DNA of 64,000 nt from JAAYXE01 sp964391195. GTDB taxonomy: Bacteria > Chloroflexota > Anaerolineae > Anaerolineales > UBA4823. The stretch is from contig CAYMLG010000007.1 in the NCBI GenBank assembly GCA_964391195.1, positions 1-64,000 of the forward strand. Direction: 5' to 3'. The position numbers and the translations under genes are program-made. Positions 25,416-33,018 of this stretch are shown here, one piece after another (position 1 is the stretch's first letter; each line of letters begins with the position of its first letter). The notes under the pieces were generated by a model. That model searched no databases, was not told the origin of the DNA, and was given only the letters and a program-made list of their open reading frames with translations.

Positions 25416-26906
25416 TCATCCAACTTCAACCCGATCCCGGCCCTTACTTTTGGCCTGGTATGCGGCGCCATCGGCGCGTTTGATCAATTGTTCGAGCCCA
25501 GAGGTGTCGGAAAGAGCGTTGGCAACCCCCAGGCTGGCGGTCAACACCACCGGATCGCCAGGATCTTCCATCAAAGGTAAACGGATCGGTTCTGTGACGC
25601 GCTGGCGGATGCGTTCAGCCACCGAACAGGCGGTGAACAGATCTGTTTCCGGGAGGAGGATCACAAACTCGTCTCCTCCATAGCGGCCGAGGATATCTAC
25701 TTCCCGGATGGACGTGCGGAAACGGTCTGCGACAATGCGCAGCACCTGGTCACCGGCCGCGTGGCCATAGGTATCATTGATCAGTTTGAGATGATCGACA
25801 TCGACGAGAATTACAGATAGCGGGCGTCCGAAGCGGTGCGCGCGCTCGATCTCACGCTGTCCGAACTCAAACAGCCCGCGCCGGTTATAAACCTCGGTCA
25901 GTGGGTCGGTGAGCGCCAGTTTTTGAACTTCAGCGTGTAACATGGCATTCTGGAGCGCAGCAGTGGTGGTTGCGGCGAAGCTTTCCAGAAGGCGGAGATC
26001 GGCCTCGGTAAAAGCCGCGGGGCGAAAGGCGCTGAGTGAGAGCACACCCAGGACGCGCTCGTTGAGGATTAGAGGGGCAACGATCACCGAGCGCAGGACG
26101 GTGCTATCGCCCTCACGTTCTGCCTTCATCGAATCGGGCACATCGGAGCGGTTCAGGGCGTCACGGATCAACAGTGGCCGCCGTTCGCGGGCTGCCTTGG
26201 CGGTGAAATCCTGGCTTTTCATCAGGCTGAACTTGACGATTCGGGGATCGGAAAAGCCGGAGGTAGCCCGGATTTGGAGCTGGCCTGTATCCGGCGCCAC
26301 CAGGTGGAGCATGCCCTTCTCGGCGGCTGGCACTGCGCTTTGCGCGGCATCCAGTATGTAGCCCAGCAGGGCATCCAGATCGATCGTTGAAAGGAGAGCC
26401 GTAGTGGCCCGGTGTAGGGCGTCCAGCTCTCGCGCCCGGCGCGCTTCCGCCGCGTACAGGCGGGCAATCTCATTAGCGGTGGCGATCAACTCTCGCTCGG
26501 AGCGCTTCCGGTCGATGGCATAGCGGATGGTCCGCTCGAGAAGGACCGCGGTGACATCACTCTTCACCAGGTAGTCGGTCGCACCCGCCTTCATGGCTTC
26601 CACGTCCACTGCATAGCTGCCCTGTCCGGTCATCAGGATGATGGGAGCGCCGGATCGTTTTACCACCGGCTCGCGAAGCAGCTCCAGCCCATCGCGTGAT
26701 CCGAGCAGGTAATCAACCAGGTAAACGTCGTACTCATCTTTTTCGAAGGCTCGCAGGGCATCTGCATAGGTCGGCACCCAATCGAGCTCAAAACGGACCT
26801 CCTCTTCCCCCTGGCTAAGATAAGAGCGGTCGGCTAACAGGTCCTGCGTCAGGATAAATTCATCCTCGTCATCATCGATCAAGAGGACTTTCAGACGTTT
26901 TGCCAT
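25416..26906 (-). CDS. REC-GAF-GGDEF diguanylate cyclase
   Basis: This protein of about 496 residues would make c-di-GMP from GTP under phosphorylation and ligand control. The receiver (1-140) has IDDDEDE and YLVDYLLG. A short coiled coil follows, then GAF (about 175-335) and GGDEF (350-490). The active site RYGGDEF is intact near residue 409, and RxxD (REVD) five residues upstream forms a product-inhibition I-site. The start at 26906 (MAKRLKVLLID) is chosen because the longer frame from 26993 overlaps the upstream regulator and adds no family sequence; the ribosome binding site is weak. It is the only recognisable output domain in the array, so the array most likely signals through c-di-GMP. 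Confidence 0.9.
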   Translation of the reverse strand: MAKRLKVLLIDDDEDEFILTQDLLADRSYLSQGEEEVRFELDWVPTYADALRAFEKDEYDVYLVDYLLGSRDGLELLREPVVKRSGAPIILMTGQGSYAVDVEAMKAGATDYLVKSDVTAVLLERTIRYAIDRKRSERELIATANEIARLYAAEARRARELDALHRATTALLSTIDLDALLGYILDAAQSAVPAAEKGMLHLVAPDTGQLQIRATSGFSDPRIVKFSLMKSQDFTAKAARERRPLLIRDALNRSDVPDSMKAEREGDSTVLRSVIVAPLILNERVLGVLSLSAFRPAAFTEADLRLLESFAATTTAALQNAMLHAEVQKLALTDPLTEVYNRRGLFEFGQREIERAHRFGRPLSVILVDVDHLKLINDTYGHAAGDQVLRIVADRFRTSIREVDILGRYGGDEFVILLPETDLFTACSVAERIRQRVTEPIRLPLMEDPGDPVVLTASLGVANALSDTSGLEQLIKRADGAAYQAKSKGRDRVEVG

Positions 26907-26970
26907 TTGTTTTTTTCTAATGACCTTTCCAAAAGGCGGCTGCGACAGGCGCCGGACCGAAACATGATCG

Positions 26971-27423
26971 CTACGAACGCGGAAGCTCGACAATTTCGAA
27001 CCAATACTTGCCCAAAGTCTTCATGACGCCGATCAAGTCATCAAAACTGACCGGTTTGGTGATATACCCACTGACCCCTAAATCGTAGGAGCGGAGAATA
27101 TCCTCCTCAGCTTTTGAGGTCGTCAGCACAACGATGGGGATGGTGCGCAGATTGGCATCTGCCTTGATCTCTTCCAACGCTTCACGGCCATCTTTGCGGG
27201 GCATGTTAAGGTCCAGGAGGATCAAGCCTGGGCGGGGTGATTGCTTTTCATCTTGATATTTGCCTCGCCGGTTCAGGTAATCCAACAATTCTTCACCATC
27301 CTCGACAAAGTACAACTCGTTAACGAGATGGGCCTCCTCCAGCGCCTCCATGCTCAACAGCCGGTCATCTGGGTCGTCTTCCGCCATCAGGATCACGATT
27401 GAATTGCCACGTTGATTCATCAT
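26971..27423 (-). CDS. Single-domain response regulator (Rcp1-like), first gene of array
   Basis: This 150-residue receiver-only protein closely resembles the one at 24903-25358 (EDDPDD, LLDLNMPRKDG, LTTSKAEED, YITKPV, and the YWFEIVELP tail). It opens the five-gene minus-strand array. Upstream lies a 327-base gap containing the plus-strand promoter copy B and its short transcript. No separate strong minus-strand promoter could be picked out. The duplication of this regulator on either side of a cyclase suggests that two inputs are balanced in one circuit. Confidence 0.92.
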   Translation of the reverse strand: MMNQRGNSIVILMAEDDPDDRLLSMEALEEAHLVNELYFVEDGEELLDYLNRRGKYQDEKQSPRPGLILLDLNMPRKDGREALEEIKADANLRTIPIVVLTTSKAEEDILRSYDLGVSGYITKPVSFDDLIGVMKTLGKYWFEIVELPRS

Positions 27424-27750
27424 TATTTTCCTTCTGTTCTTTTGACTTGCACAAATCCCTCATCAGAGCGGTGACCATTGTTTTTATGCGTATCTGCATC
27501 ATTTTACCCCGGACCAGGGCCGCAGGGTTGCATGATTTTTCCATGCATTATCCCTACCCAGGGTAGGGAAACCCCTACCTTGATAGTCGGAACTATCCCC
27601 ATTGTACCCACATGTGCTGCGATGTATATTATAAGCAGGTTACGACAATTTTTGTCGTTTTCCTTGGCAGAAGTGGATTGGGTATACGAGGTCGTAACCT
27701 TCTCTTACTGGTAGTCTCCGAAGAAACAGGCCTACGGGCCTGTTTCGCTT
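27424..27750. other. Intergenic region with promoter copy B and a short plus-strand RNA
   Basis: This gap between the response regulator (minus) and clcA (ends at 27751, minus) holds no protein-coding gene that I can support. It contains the promoter at 27549-27630 and the candidate ncRNA at 27637-27752, both on the plus strand. The remaining 120 bases (27424-27548) should carry the minus-strand promoter of the signalling array. Confidence 0.6.
27549..27630 (+). promoter_or_regulatory. Promoter of shared architecture, copy B
   Basis: Half-sites of the ATCCC(C)TA type occur at 27550-27556, 27570-27577 and 27595-27601. The middle one belongs to the perfect dyad GGTAGGG-AAAC-CCCTACC (27562-27579). 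TTGTAC (27602-27607), a 17-base spacer and TATATT (27625-27630) follow. Spacing from ATTG to the -10 box is identical to copies A and C. Confidence 0.7.
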
Positions 27751-27752
27751 TT
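27637..27752 (+). ncRNA. Candidate structured small RNA driven by promoter copy B
   Basis: The predicted transcript starts about 7 bases after the TATATT box. Its 5' end AGGTTACGAC (27637-27646) pairs perfectly with GTCGTAACCT (27691-27700), closing a 64-base domain. A competing CGACAA/TTGTCG hairpin overlaps the 5' strand, so two folds are possible. An intrinsic terminator ends it: gaaacaggcc - tacg - ggcctgtttc (27723-27746) followed by gctttt. There is no ORF with a ribosome binding site. The RNA would end exactly at the convergent clcA stop codon. Confidence 0.6.
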
Positions 27753-29781
27753 AATACCGTGCCTGTGGGCTTTTGCACAGCGAGATTAAATCATCGCGCG
27801 CTCTACCTTCGGCTACTGTGACCAGCACATCACCCGGTTGGATGACGGTATCGCCGCGAGGGATCAGGAATTTGCGCCCGCGGCGCAGGGAGGCCACGAC
27901 ACACTCCTCCGGCCAGGGGATCTCACTGACCCGTTTACCGGAACATGGGGCATCCGATTCGACGAGCAGTTCGGTGACGCTCACGTCCTCCCCGCTGACG
28001 GCGCCCAGCCGGACTTGATGAGCCCGATGCCTGAGCGCAGCACGGCGAGTCAGGGCGAGGTTATAGGCGCGAATGACATCCGAGCGGCGGAGCAGGCCGA
28101 GCAGTTTATAGGGGTCATCCCGGGAGACGACCGGCAGACGGCCTACGTCGCGCGTGCTCGTCCGGCGCAAGACTTCACCGATGGTCTCATCCGGGTAAGC
28201 GATGATTAGATTTCGCGTGCATATATCCCCCACGGTGGCGTCCAGCCGGTCCTGGTGGCGGGCTGTATCGATATCTTCGACGGTGAGAATCCCCACCAAG
28301 CGGTCTAGCCCGTCCAGGACGGGGAGCCCGTGGTGGCGAGTTTTCAAGAGCAGATCGGAGGCGGTGGAGAGAGAATCTTGCTCATGCAAGGTGGGGTGAT
28401 CGGTGCGCATGACTTCCCCGACCGTGATCGCCTGGAGCACGTCGACATCGCGGCCGCGCTCCAGGCGGATGCCTTTGCGCATCAAACCCAGGGTATAAAC
28501 CGATTCGCGCTGCAGGTGTTGGGAGATAAACAGGCTGACCACCACCGCCAACATCAGGGGGAGGATGATGCGGTAATCGTTGGTCATCTCGAACAGGAGC
28601 AAGATGGCGGTGAGGGGAGCGTGCACAGCCCCGGCCAGAACGGCTGCCATGCCGACCATGGCGAAAGCGGGCGTGGCGACCGGCAGCCCGGGGAAGAGCT
28701 GGCCAGCGATCGAGGCAACCGCCGCTCCAAGCGCTGCGCCCAGGAAGAGAGAGGGCGCAAACACCCCGCCCATGAAGCCACCCCCGATGCTGATCGCGGT
28801 GAGCACCAGCTTGGCGGCTACCAGGATGAGCAGCAGCCCGGTGGCGATCGCTTCACCCGCCAGGATCGATTCGATGGTCTCATAGCCGACGCCGAATATC
28901 TGGGGGAGGAAGATACCGGCAGTGCCGACGATCAGCCCGGCGATGGCCGGTTTGATCCAGCGGGGCAGGTCCAGGGATTGGAAAGTGTCCTGGGCAAAAT
29001 AGAGGCAGCGCACGTAAAGGGCGGCAACCGGCCCGGCGAGCAGCCCCAGGAGCAGGTAAAAAGGCAGATCTGCCGGGCCCTGAAAGGCGTACGCGGGGAC
29101 CCGAAAGGCGGGCTGTGGACCGGAGATCGCCTGGGTGAGCACCGAGGAGACCACGGAGGCAAGGACGACGATGCCCAGGGCGTTCCCGCTGATTTCCCCC
29201 AGCACCACCTCAAGGGCAAAGAACACACCGGCGATGGGGGCGTTGAAGGCGGCTGCCACTCCGGCGGCGGCGCCGCCCGCGACCAGGGCCCGCATGCGTT
29301 CATCGGAGAGGCGCAGTCGCTGGCCGACCATAGATCCGATATTCGCACCGATCTGCACCGAAGGGTCCTCCGGCCCGACCGAGGCCCCGCTGCCGATGCT
29401 CAAGGCGGCGGCGACCGCTTTTGCCGGGAGCCGCCGGTAACGCAGCCGGCTCCCGGCCAGGGCGACAGCCTCCATAATCCCTGCAACCCCATGATGCCGT
29501 TCGACGCCCACGAAGAAATAGGCGATCAGGCCGACGATGAGCCCGCCCAAAACGGGAATGACAGTCACCGTCCAGGCGCCCAGCTCGGAAATGGCCGCAC
29601 CGACCGTATCGAAGAAAAACCAATGCCCCCATTCGATGAGCTGTTTGAAGAGCCATACCCCTGCGCCGCTGACCAGGCCAACCACCGAAGCGGTCAACGA
29701 AAGCATCAGGGTTGGGTTCGGTTGAATGCGATCTAACCAACTCAGACGAGGTCCGATAAAAGGTACGTTTGATACTTTCAT
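27751..29781 (-). CDS. CLC-family chloride channel/transporter with CBS and TrkA-C domains
   Basis: This 676-residue anion channel or exchanger has a CLC core (about 1-430) with family motifs GSGASVGPEDPSVQIG near residue 134, whose Glu aligns with the gating Glu, and GGGFMGGVFAPSLFLGAALG. The internal proton-pathway Glu of E. coli ClcA appears replaced (FALEVVLGE), which favours channel over antiporter behaviour by analogy. Two CBS domains (about 440-560) follow, then a TrkA-C/RCK-C domain (about 590-670, ending in PGDVLVTVAEGRARDDLISL), so gating probably responds to a nucleotide or ion. A -10-like TATACT lies on the minus strand near 29883-29888. It is convergent with the small RNA at 27637. 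Confidence 0.88.
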   Translation of the reverse strand: MKVSNVPFIGPRLSWLDRIQPNPTLMLSLTASVVGLVSGAGVWLFKQLIEWGHWFFFDTVGAAISELGAWTVTVIPVLGGLIVGLIAYFFVGVERHHGVAGIMEAVALAGSRLRYRRLPAKAVAAALSIGSGASVGPEDPSVQIGANIGSMVGQRLRLSDERMRALVAGGAAAGVAAAFNAPIAGVFFALEVVLGEISGNALGIVVLASVVSSVLTQAISGPQPAFRVPAYAFQGPADLPFYLLLGLLAGPVAALYVRCLYFAQDTFQSLDLPRWIKPAIAGLIVGTAGIFLPQIFGVGYETIESILAGEAIATGLLLILVAAKLVLTAISIGGGFMGGVFAPSLFLGAALGAAVASIAGQLFPGLPVATPAFAMVGMAAVLAGAVHAPLTAILLLFEMTNDYRIILPLMLAVVVSLFISQHLQRESVYTLGLMRKGIRLERGRDVDVLQAITVGEVMRTDHPTLHEQDSLSTASDLLLKTRHHGLPVLDGLDRLVGILTVEDIDTARHQDRLDATVGDICTRNLIIAYPDETIGEVLRRTSTRDVGRLPVVSRDDPYKLLGLLRRSDVIRAYNLALTRRAALRHRAHQVRLGAVSGEDVSVTELLVESDAPCSGKRVSEIPWPEECVVASLRRGRKFLIPRGDTVIQPGDVLVTVAEGRARDDLISLCKSPQARY

Positions 29782-29959
29782 GCGCGATTTATGATTGTTA
29801 TGTTGTTTTTAACTGCATCGAAGGCCGGCTTTCAGCACTGCCGACGACACCGGCGCTCGACACCTTAATTTGCCAGCTATAAAGTATACCCCCGTTGGGT
29901 CTGGCGGCTGTTTTCAAGTCAGGCGCTGGAAGATATGCCTGGAGTGGCCTTGCGGACGG

Positions 29960-29994
29960 TTAAATAACAAGAAGCCGCCCTGATGGACGGCTTC
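29960..29994 (-). terminator. Intrinsic terminator of the small unit
   Basis: On the minus strand GAAGCCGUCC and GGGCGGCUUC form a 10-bp stem (one G-U pair; 29971-29994) with a 4-base loop, followed by UUGUUAUUU. It closes the unit that starts near 30176 and separates it from clcA. Confidence 0.7.
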
Positions 29995-30176
29995 CTGCCG
30001 CGCTGCGGATCCCTTTAGCTTACATCGAGGAGGGATGCCGCAGCGCTGCACAAGTTACTACTATCGTACATATTGGCAACACCTCCTCGTATGTGGGATA
30101 GCGTTGTTCTGCGGGCGAGGCGGTGTTCGCATCAGCCCTGTTCGGCAGTGAGGGGCCAGTTTTCGGGCCATACCGA
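29965..30176 (-). ncRNA. Candidate leader/small RNA of about 210 bases
   Basis: The RNA is bounded by a consensus promoter and an intrinsic terminator. The first 105 bases carry four spaced GAA(A/C)A boxes separated by G/C-rich blocks and precede a strong ribosome binding site. A second stem, GCGCTGCGGCATCCCT against AGGGATCCGCAGCGC with one bulge (about 30000-30046), overlaps the small ORF, so translation and folding should compete. I cannot match it to a known riboswitch or to 6S, 4.5S or tmRNA. It may be a small-protein mRNA, a regulatory RNA, or an attenuator for clcA. Confidence 0.5.
30015..30071 (-). CDS. Candidate 18-residue small protein or leader peptide
   Basis: The ORF encodes MYDSSNLCSAAASLLDVS and ends in TAA. 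The ATG is preceded by GAGGAGGTG about eight bases upstream, one of the best ribosome binding sites in the window. The promoter and terminator fit this unit exactly. Codons for Ser, Ala and Leu dominate, without a run of one amino acid, so classic amino-acid attenuation is not obvious. The 3' half lies inside a stable stem. Its small size makes protein function uncertain. Confidence 0.45.
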   Translation of the reverse strand: MYDSSNLCSAAASLLDVS

Positions 30177-30183
30177 CGGAAGT

Positions 30184-30212
30184 AGTATCCTATAAAAGGA
30201 TTGAAATGTCAA
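30184..30212 (-). promoter_or_regulatory. Consensus sigma-70-type promoter of the small unit
   Basis: Reading the minus strand, TTGACA (complement of 30207-30212), a 17-base spacer and GATACT (complement of 30184-30189) are found. This near-consensus pair predicts a start near 30176, about 105 bases upstream of the 18-codon ORF. Confidence 0.7.
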
Positions 30213-30286
30213 TAGCGATAAGGTTAGTCGATATTAATCCGTACAGCCCCGCCAGGCGAACAAAAAGCTGCCGTTACCGGTGCGGA

Positions 30287-31333
30287 TTACTGGTTCAGTC
30301 CGGGCCAGGTGTCCATCGGCTGGGTGGATTGGACCAGATGCATGCCCGCTTCGGCGAATCTGGCATAAGCCGCCGCGGCTTCTTCGGTATAGTCCACCAC
30401 GCCGGGGACGACGACCGGGGAGGTGCAGTCTTCCAACAGGTAGATTTTTCCGGCCAGGGCCGGGTCGTGGAGGCGGATATCACTGAGCAGGTCGTCGATT
30501 GTCCAGGCGACGCAGTGACTCTTGGCCTGTCCGGCGATGATGAGCATATCGGCCCTCAGCAGCTTGTCCAGGATTCTTCCACTGCGCTGGGCAATCTGGC
30601 CGCCATCCGGCCCTTCCACCACCTCAGGCCCAATGGCGGAATAGCTCTCGGTGAGTGTGTAGCTGCCCTTGAGGATCATATCCGGCTGGCTGCAGCGGGC
30701 GATGGCGTGAAAGAAAACCGCCTCTTCGATGGCCGGAACCAGGGCATGGCCAATGCCGCCTAACATCGCATGGTAAGGCCAGATGGTGAGGGCATATTTA
30801 CCCAGGTTGGCAAGCTGGCGGGTGTAATGCTGGAGTTGTGCCTGCCCGTATTCCGGGCTGATGCCCAGGCTGGGGGCGACGGCCGGGTTGAACCGCCAGC
30901 GACCCTGTTCCACATCCTCCGCCGTCACCAGGGTGAGGGGGTCTGGATGGCGGCCGCGTTCGTCAATCAGGAAGATAGCATGGAAGATCTGCACCGGCTG
31001 GTGCGTATCCATCGTCAGCGCGATCTCGCTCAGGTGGACGAGGTTCGTGTAGATGAATTGCGCCAGGCGGATATTGTCCTCCACCGCGCCGTTCCCCGAG
31101 CGCCCGCCGACGAACAGCTCGTAGCCGGGGATGCAGAAGGTGTTCTGCACGTCGATGCCGAGCAGAACGATTTTCAATTGGTCCTCAGCAGCGGGGGGAA
31201 TGGCGTGTTGCGCAGCCCAATCGGCCGCCTGCCTGGCCCGTTCTTCATAGGGTACTTTCCAGACCTCTCCAACCCGGCTGGCTTCGAAGAAGCCGGGGGT
31301 TGGTAGTTGGCGCAGCTTGACCCTTGTTCCCAT
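30287..31333 (-). CDS. Isochorismatase-family cysteine hydrolase (nicotinamidase-like)
   Basis: This 348-residue cysteine hydrolase has the catalytic Asp in GIDVQNTF near residue 60 and the nucleophile Cys in GQAKSHCVAWT near 273. The length is well above the 180-220 residues of simple nicotinamidases; the extra 100 residues lie between the two catalytic motifs and at the N terminus. The ATG follows AAGGAG. It is the last gene of the replication operon, 29 bases after the small zinc-ribbon gene, and may act in NAD salvage, which would fit with NAD-dependent replication enzymes, but the substrate is not defined by the motifs. Confidence 0.8.
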   Translation of the reverse strand: MGTRVKLRQLPTPGFFEASRVGEVWKVPYEERARQAADWAAQHAIPPAAEDQLKIVLLGIDVQNTFCIPGYELFVGGRSGNGAVEDNIRLAQFIYTNLVHLSEIALTMDTHQPVQIFHAIFLIDERGRHPDPLTLVTAEDVEQGRWRFNPAVAPSLGISPEYGQAQLQHYTRQLANLGKYALTIWPYHAMLGGIGHALVPAIEEAVFFHAIARCSQPDMILKGSYTLTESYSAIGPEVVEGPDGGQIAQRSGRILDKLLRADMLIIAGQAKSHCVAWTIDDLLSDIRLHDPALAGKIYLLEDCTSPVVVPGVVDYTEEAAAAYARFAEAGMHLVQSTQPMDTWPGLNQ

Positions 31334-31362
31334 AGACTCTCCTTTTCGAACTGCGTTGGGGT

Positions 31363-31563
31363 TTAGTGGGTGTCGGGCGGGGCGAGGTTTTCAGCGCCGG
31401 GCAGTTTGCCGGCCAGTTGGGAGGGTTTGTGAATAAGAATAGGGAGGTGCTGAGGGCAGATATACGCCTGCTGATCGCCGAACAACAGGGGGATCAGCGG
31501 GACTTCACTATTCGTTCGCCCACATTCCAGGCAGGCGACCAACCGGGTGACATTTTCTGGCAT
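31363..31563 (-). CDS. Small zinc-ribbon-like protein
   Basis: This 66-residue protein is preceded by AAGGAG at ideal spacing. It contains CLECGR near residue 11 and CPQH near 36, a CxxC plus CxxH pair that could bind one zinc ion. The rest has no recognised domain. It lies between the helicase loader gene (33 bases upstream) and the cysteine hydrolase gene (30 bases downstream) in the dnaB operon. Function is unknown; a nucleic-acid or partner-protein binding role is plausible for such a small zinc protein. Confidence 0.7.
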   Translation of the reverse strand: MPENVTRLVACLECGRTNSEVPLIPLLFGDQQAYICPQHLPILIHKPSQLAGKLPGAENLAPPDTH

Positions 31564-31596
31564 AAATTTCTCCTTTTGAAATTCCCATTTCCGGGA

Positions 31597-33018
31597 TTAT
31601 CTTGGTTTTCGGGAGGATCTGCCGCCTTTCGGCGGTGAGCCGCGATAAGAAGGGGCGGTAATGAAGAGATGGGTGCATAAGCGCCGATCTTCCATACGGC
31701 TACGTAAGCGCGCGTCCATCTCGTCTTTGTAGTTGGCCGTAGTGATTATGGTCGGCAGGGCGGTGATATAACGGTAATCGAATAACTGATAAAGCTTTTC
31801 GCGGGCCCAAGGGGTGGCCGATTGGGCCCCGAGGTCATCCAAGATCAGCAGCGGACAGGTACGGATCTCTTCGAACCTCCGGTCCAGGGTGATCGTGCTG
31901 TTGGGATTGAAAGTAGCGCGCAGGTGATCCAGCAGATCGATAACGCTTAGGAAGATGGGCTGTTCGCCCAGGTCGGCCCGGAAGTTACCGATGGCCGCTG
32001 CCAGATGGGTCTTGCCGCAGCCGTGGGTGCCGCTGAAAATGAGCCAACCCTGGGGCGTGGCGGCGAATTTACGCGCCTCTGTGAAGGCAGTTTCCAGGCT
32101 TTTCAATTCTTCGGCCTTCAGCCCTTCACCTTTACGCAGCTCGAAATTGGCAAAAGTGAGCTGGTGCAGCAGGTCGAGCGATGAGAGCGGGTGGTGGCCG
32201 ATATCCCCTGCCGGACGGCGGTAGTCGGGAGCATTGATCCGCACAATGGACACCAATTCGGGGTCCTCCAGGCGGGACCGGATGCGCCCTTCCATATCAT
32301 CCAGGCTTAGATTGGTGGTGACCACCAGAGGCAAGCGGTTGATATAGCGGTAATTGAGGATTTGGAAGAGCTTTTCCTGCGCCCAGGGGGTGGCATTCTG
32401 AGTGCCGAAATCGTCCAGGATCAGCAGCGGGGCGGTGCGGATCTCCTCGAAGCGGGTTTCAAAGCGGGTATCGGCGCTCGAATAGGAGAAACGCAGCGAG
32501 TCGAGCAGGTCGGGCACGGTGATGAACAGGGTGGGGACGCCCAGGGAGACCGCAAAATTGGCGATGGCCGCAGCCAGATGGGTTTTGCCGCAGCCGTAGC
32601 TACCGATAAACAGCAGCCAGCCGTTGAGCGATTGGGCGAACTGCTGGGCGTGGTTATATGCCCGCTCCAGGGAATCGGCCTGCTGAGGCCACAGACCAAC
32701 CCGCCCGCGAGGGCGGAAATTCTCGAAGGTCAGGTGCTGCAGTTCGCTCAAATTGCTCAGGGCGAACAGGCGGCGGCGCACCTCCTGATTGATCTCTTGC
32801 GAGCGGCAAGGACAGACCTGCACCCGGCCGAATTCCGGGTGGCCCACAGGCAGATCTTGCCGCAGATAGCCGATCCCATGGCAGATCGGGCAGTTGGGAT
32901 CACCCGGCAAATCGTGGGGTGGAGGTCCGGGCGGGTCGCTTTCCTTCCCTGGCTCAGTTCCCCCACTCGGAGTACCGTTGGCGATCCTTTTCAGAGTCTC
33001 GTCTATTCGTTCGCTCAT
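31597..33018 (-). CDS. Helicase loader with two tandem AAA+ (DnaC/DnaI-like) modules
   Basis: This 473-residue protein has an N-terminal Cys motif (CPICHGIGY..VCPCR, residues about 42-72) followed by two AAA+ modules. Module 1 has Walker A GSYGCGKTHLAAA near residue 139 and Walker B LLILDDFG. Module 2 has GTHGCGKTHLAAA near 335 and LLILDDLG. Each has an arginine-finger-like RSR(L/M)ED segment. DnaC and DnaI carry a single module in about 250-310 residues. The duplication probably arose within the lineage because both halves share the same flanking phrase (ATPWA-EKL-Q). The ATG follows GGAAGG and overlaps the end of the DnaD-like gene by 65 bases. It is expected to load the DnaB helicase encoded in the same operon. 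Confidence 0.87.
   Translation of the reverse strand: MSERIDETLKRIANGTPSGGTEPGKESDPPGPPPHDLPGDPNCPICHGIGYLRQDLPVGHPEFGRVQVCPCRSQEINQEVRRRLFALSNLSELQHLTFENFRPRGRVGLWPQQADSLERAYNHAQQFAQSLNGWLLFIGSYGCGKTHLAAAIANFAVSLGVPTLFITVPDLLDSLRFSYSSADTRFETRFEEIRTAPLLILDDFGTQNATPWAQEKLFQILNYRYINRLPLVVTTNLSLDDMEGRIRSRLEDPELVSIVRINAPDYRRPAGDIGHHPLSSLDLLHQLTFANFELRKGEGLKAEELKSLETAFTEARKFAATPQGWLIFSGTHGCGKTHLAAAIGNFRADLGEQPIFLSVIDLLDHLRATFNPNSTITLDRRFEEIRTCPLLILDDLGAQSATPWAREKLYQLFDYRYITALPTIITTANYKDEMDARLRSRMEDRRLCTHLFITAPSYRGSPPKGGRSSRKPR

Larger units (their letters stand above)
29782..30286. other. 505-base intergenic region holding a small transcription unit
   Basis: No ordinary-length gene is present between clcA and the cysteine-hydrolase gene. 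The region contains, on the minus strand, a consensus promoter (30184-30212), a leader, an 18-codon ORF (30015-30071) and a terminator (29960-29994). Closer to clcA lie a TATACT box and about 100 bases of untranslated leader. All elements are described separately. Confidence 0.6.

Noticed and set aside
29965..30176. 6S RNA, 4.5S RNA or tmRNA
   Set aside because: No closing stem of a 6S RNA, no GGAAG-type SRP loop and no tRNA-like ends or ANDNYALAA-type tag were found.
29965..30212. Fluoride (crcB) riboswitch ahead of the CLC gene
   Set aside because: GGGCTGATG occurs in the leader, but the GGCGATGG start and CCTAC end of the fluoride motif are missing, and an ORF with its own terminator follows.
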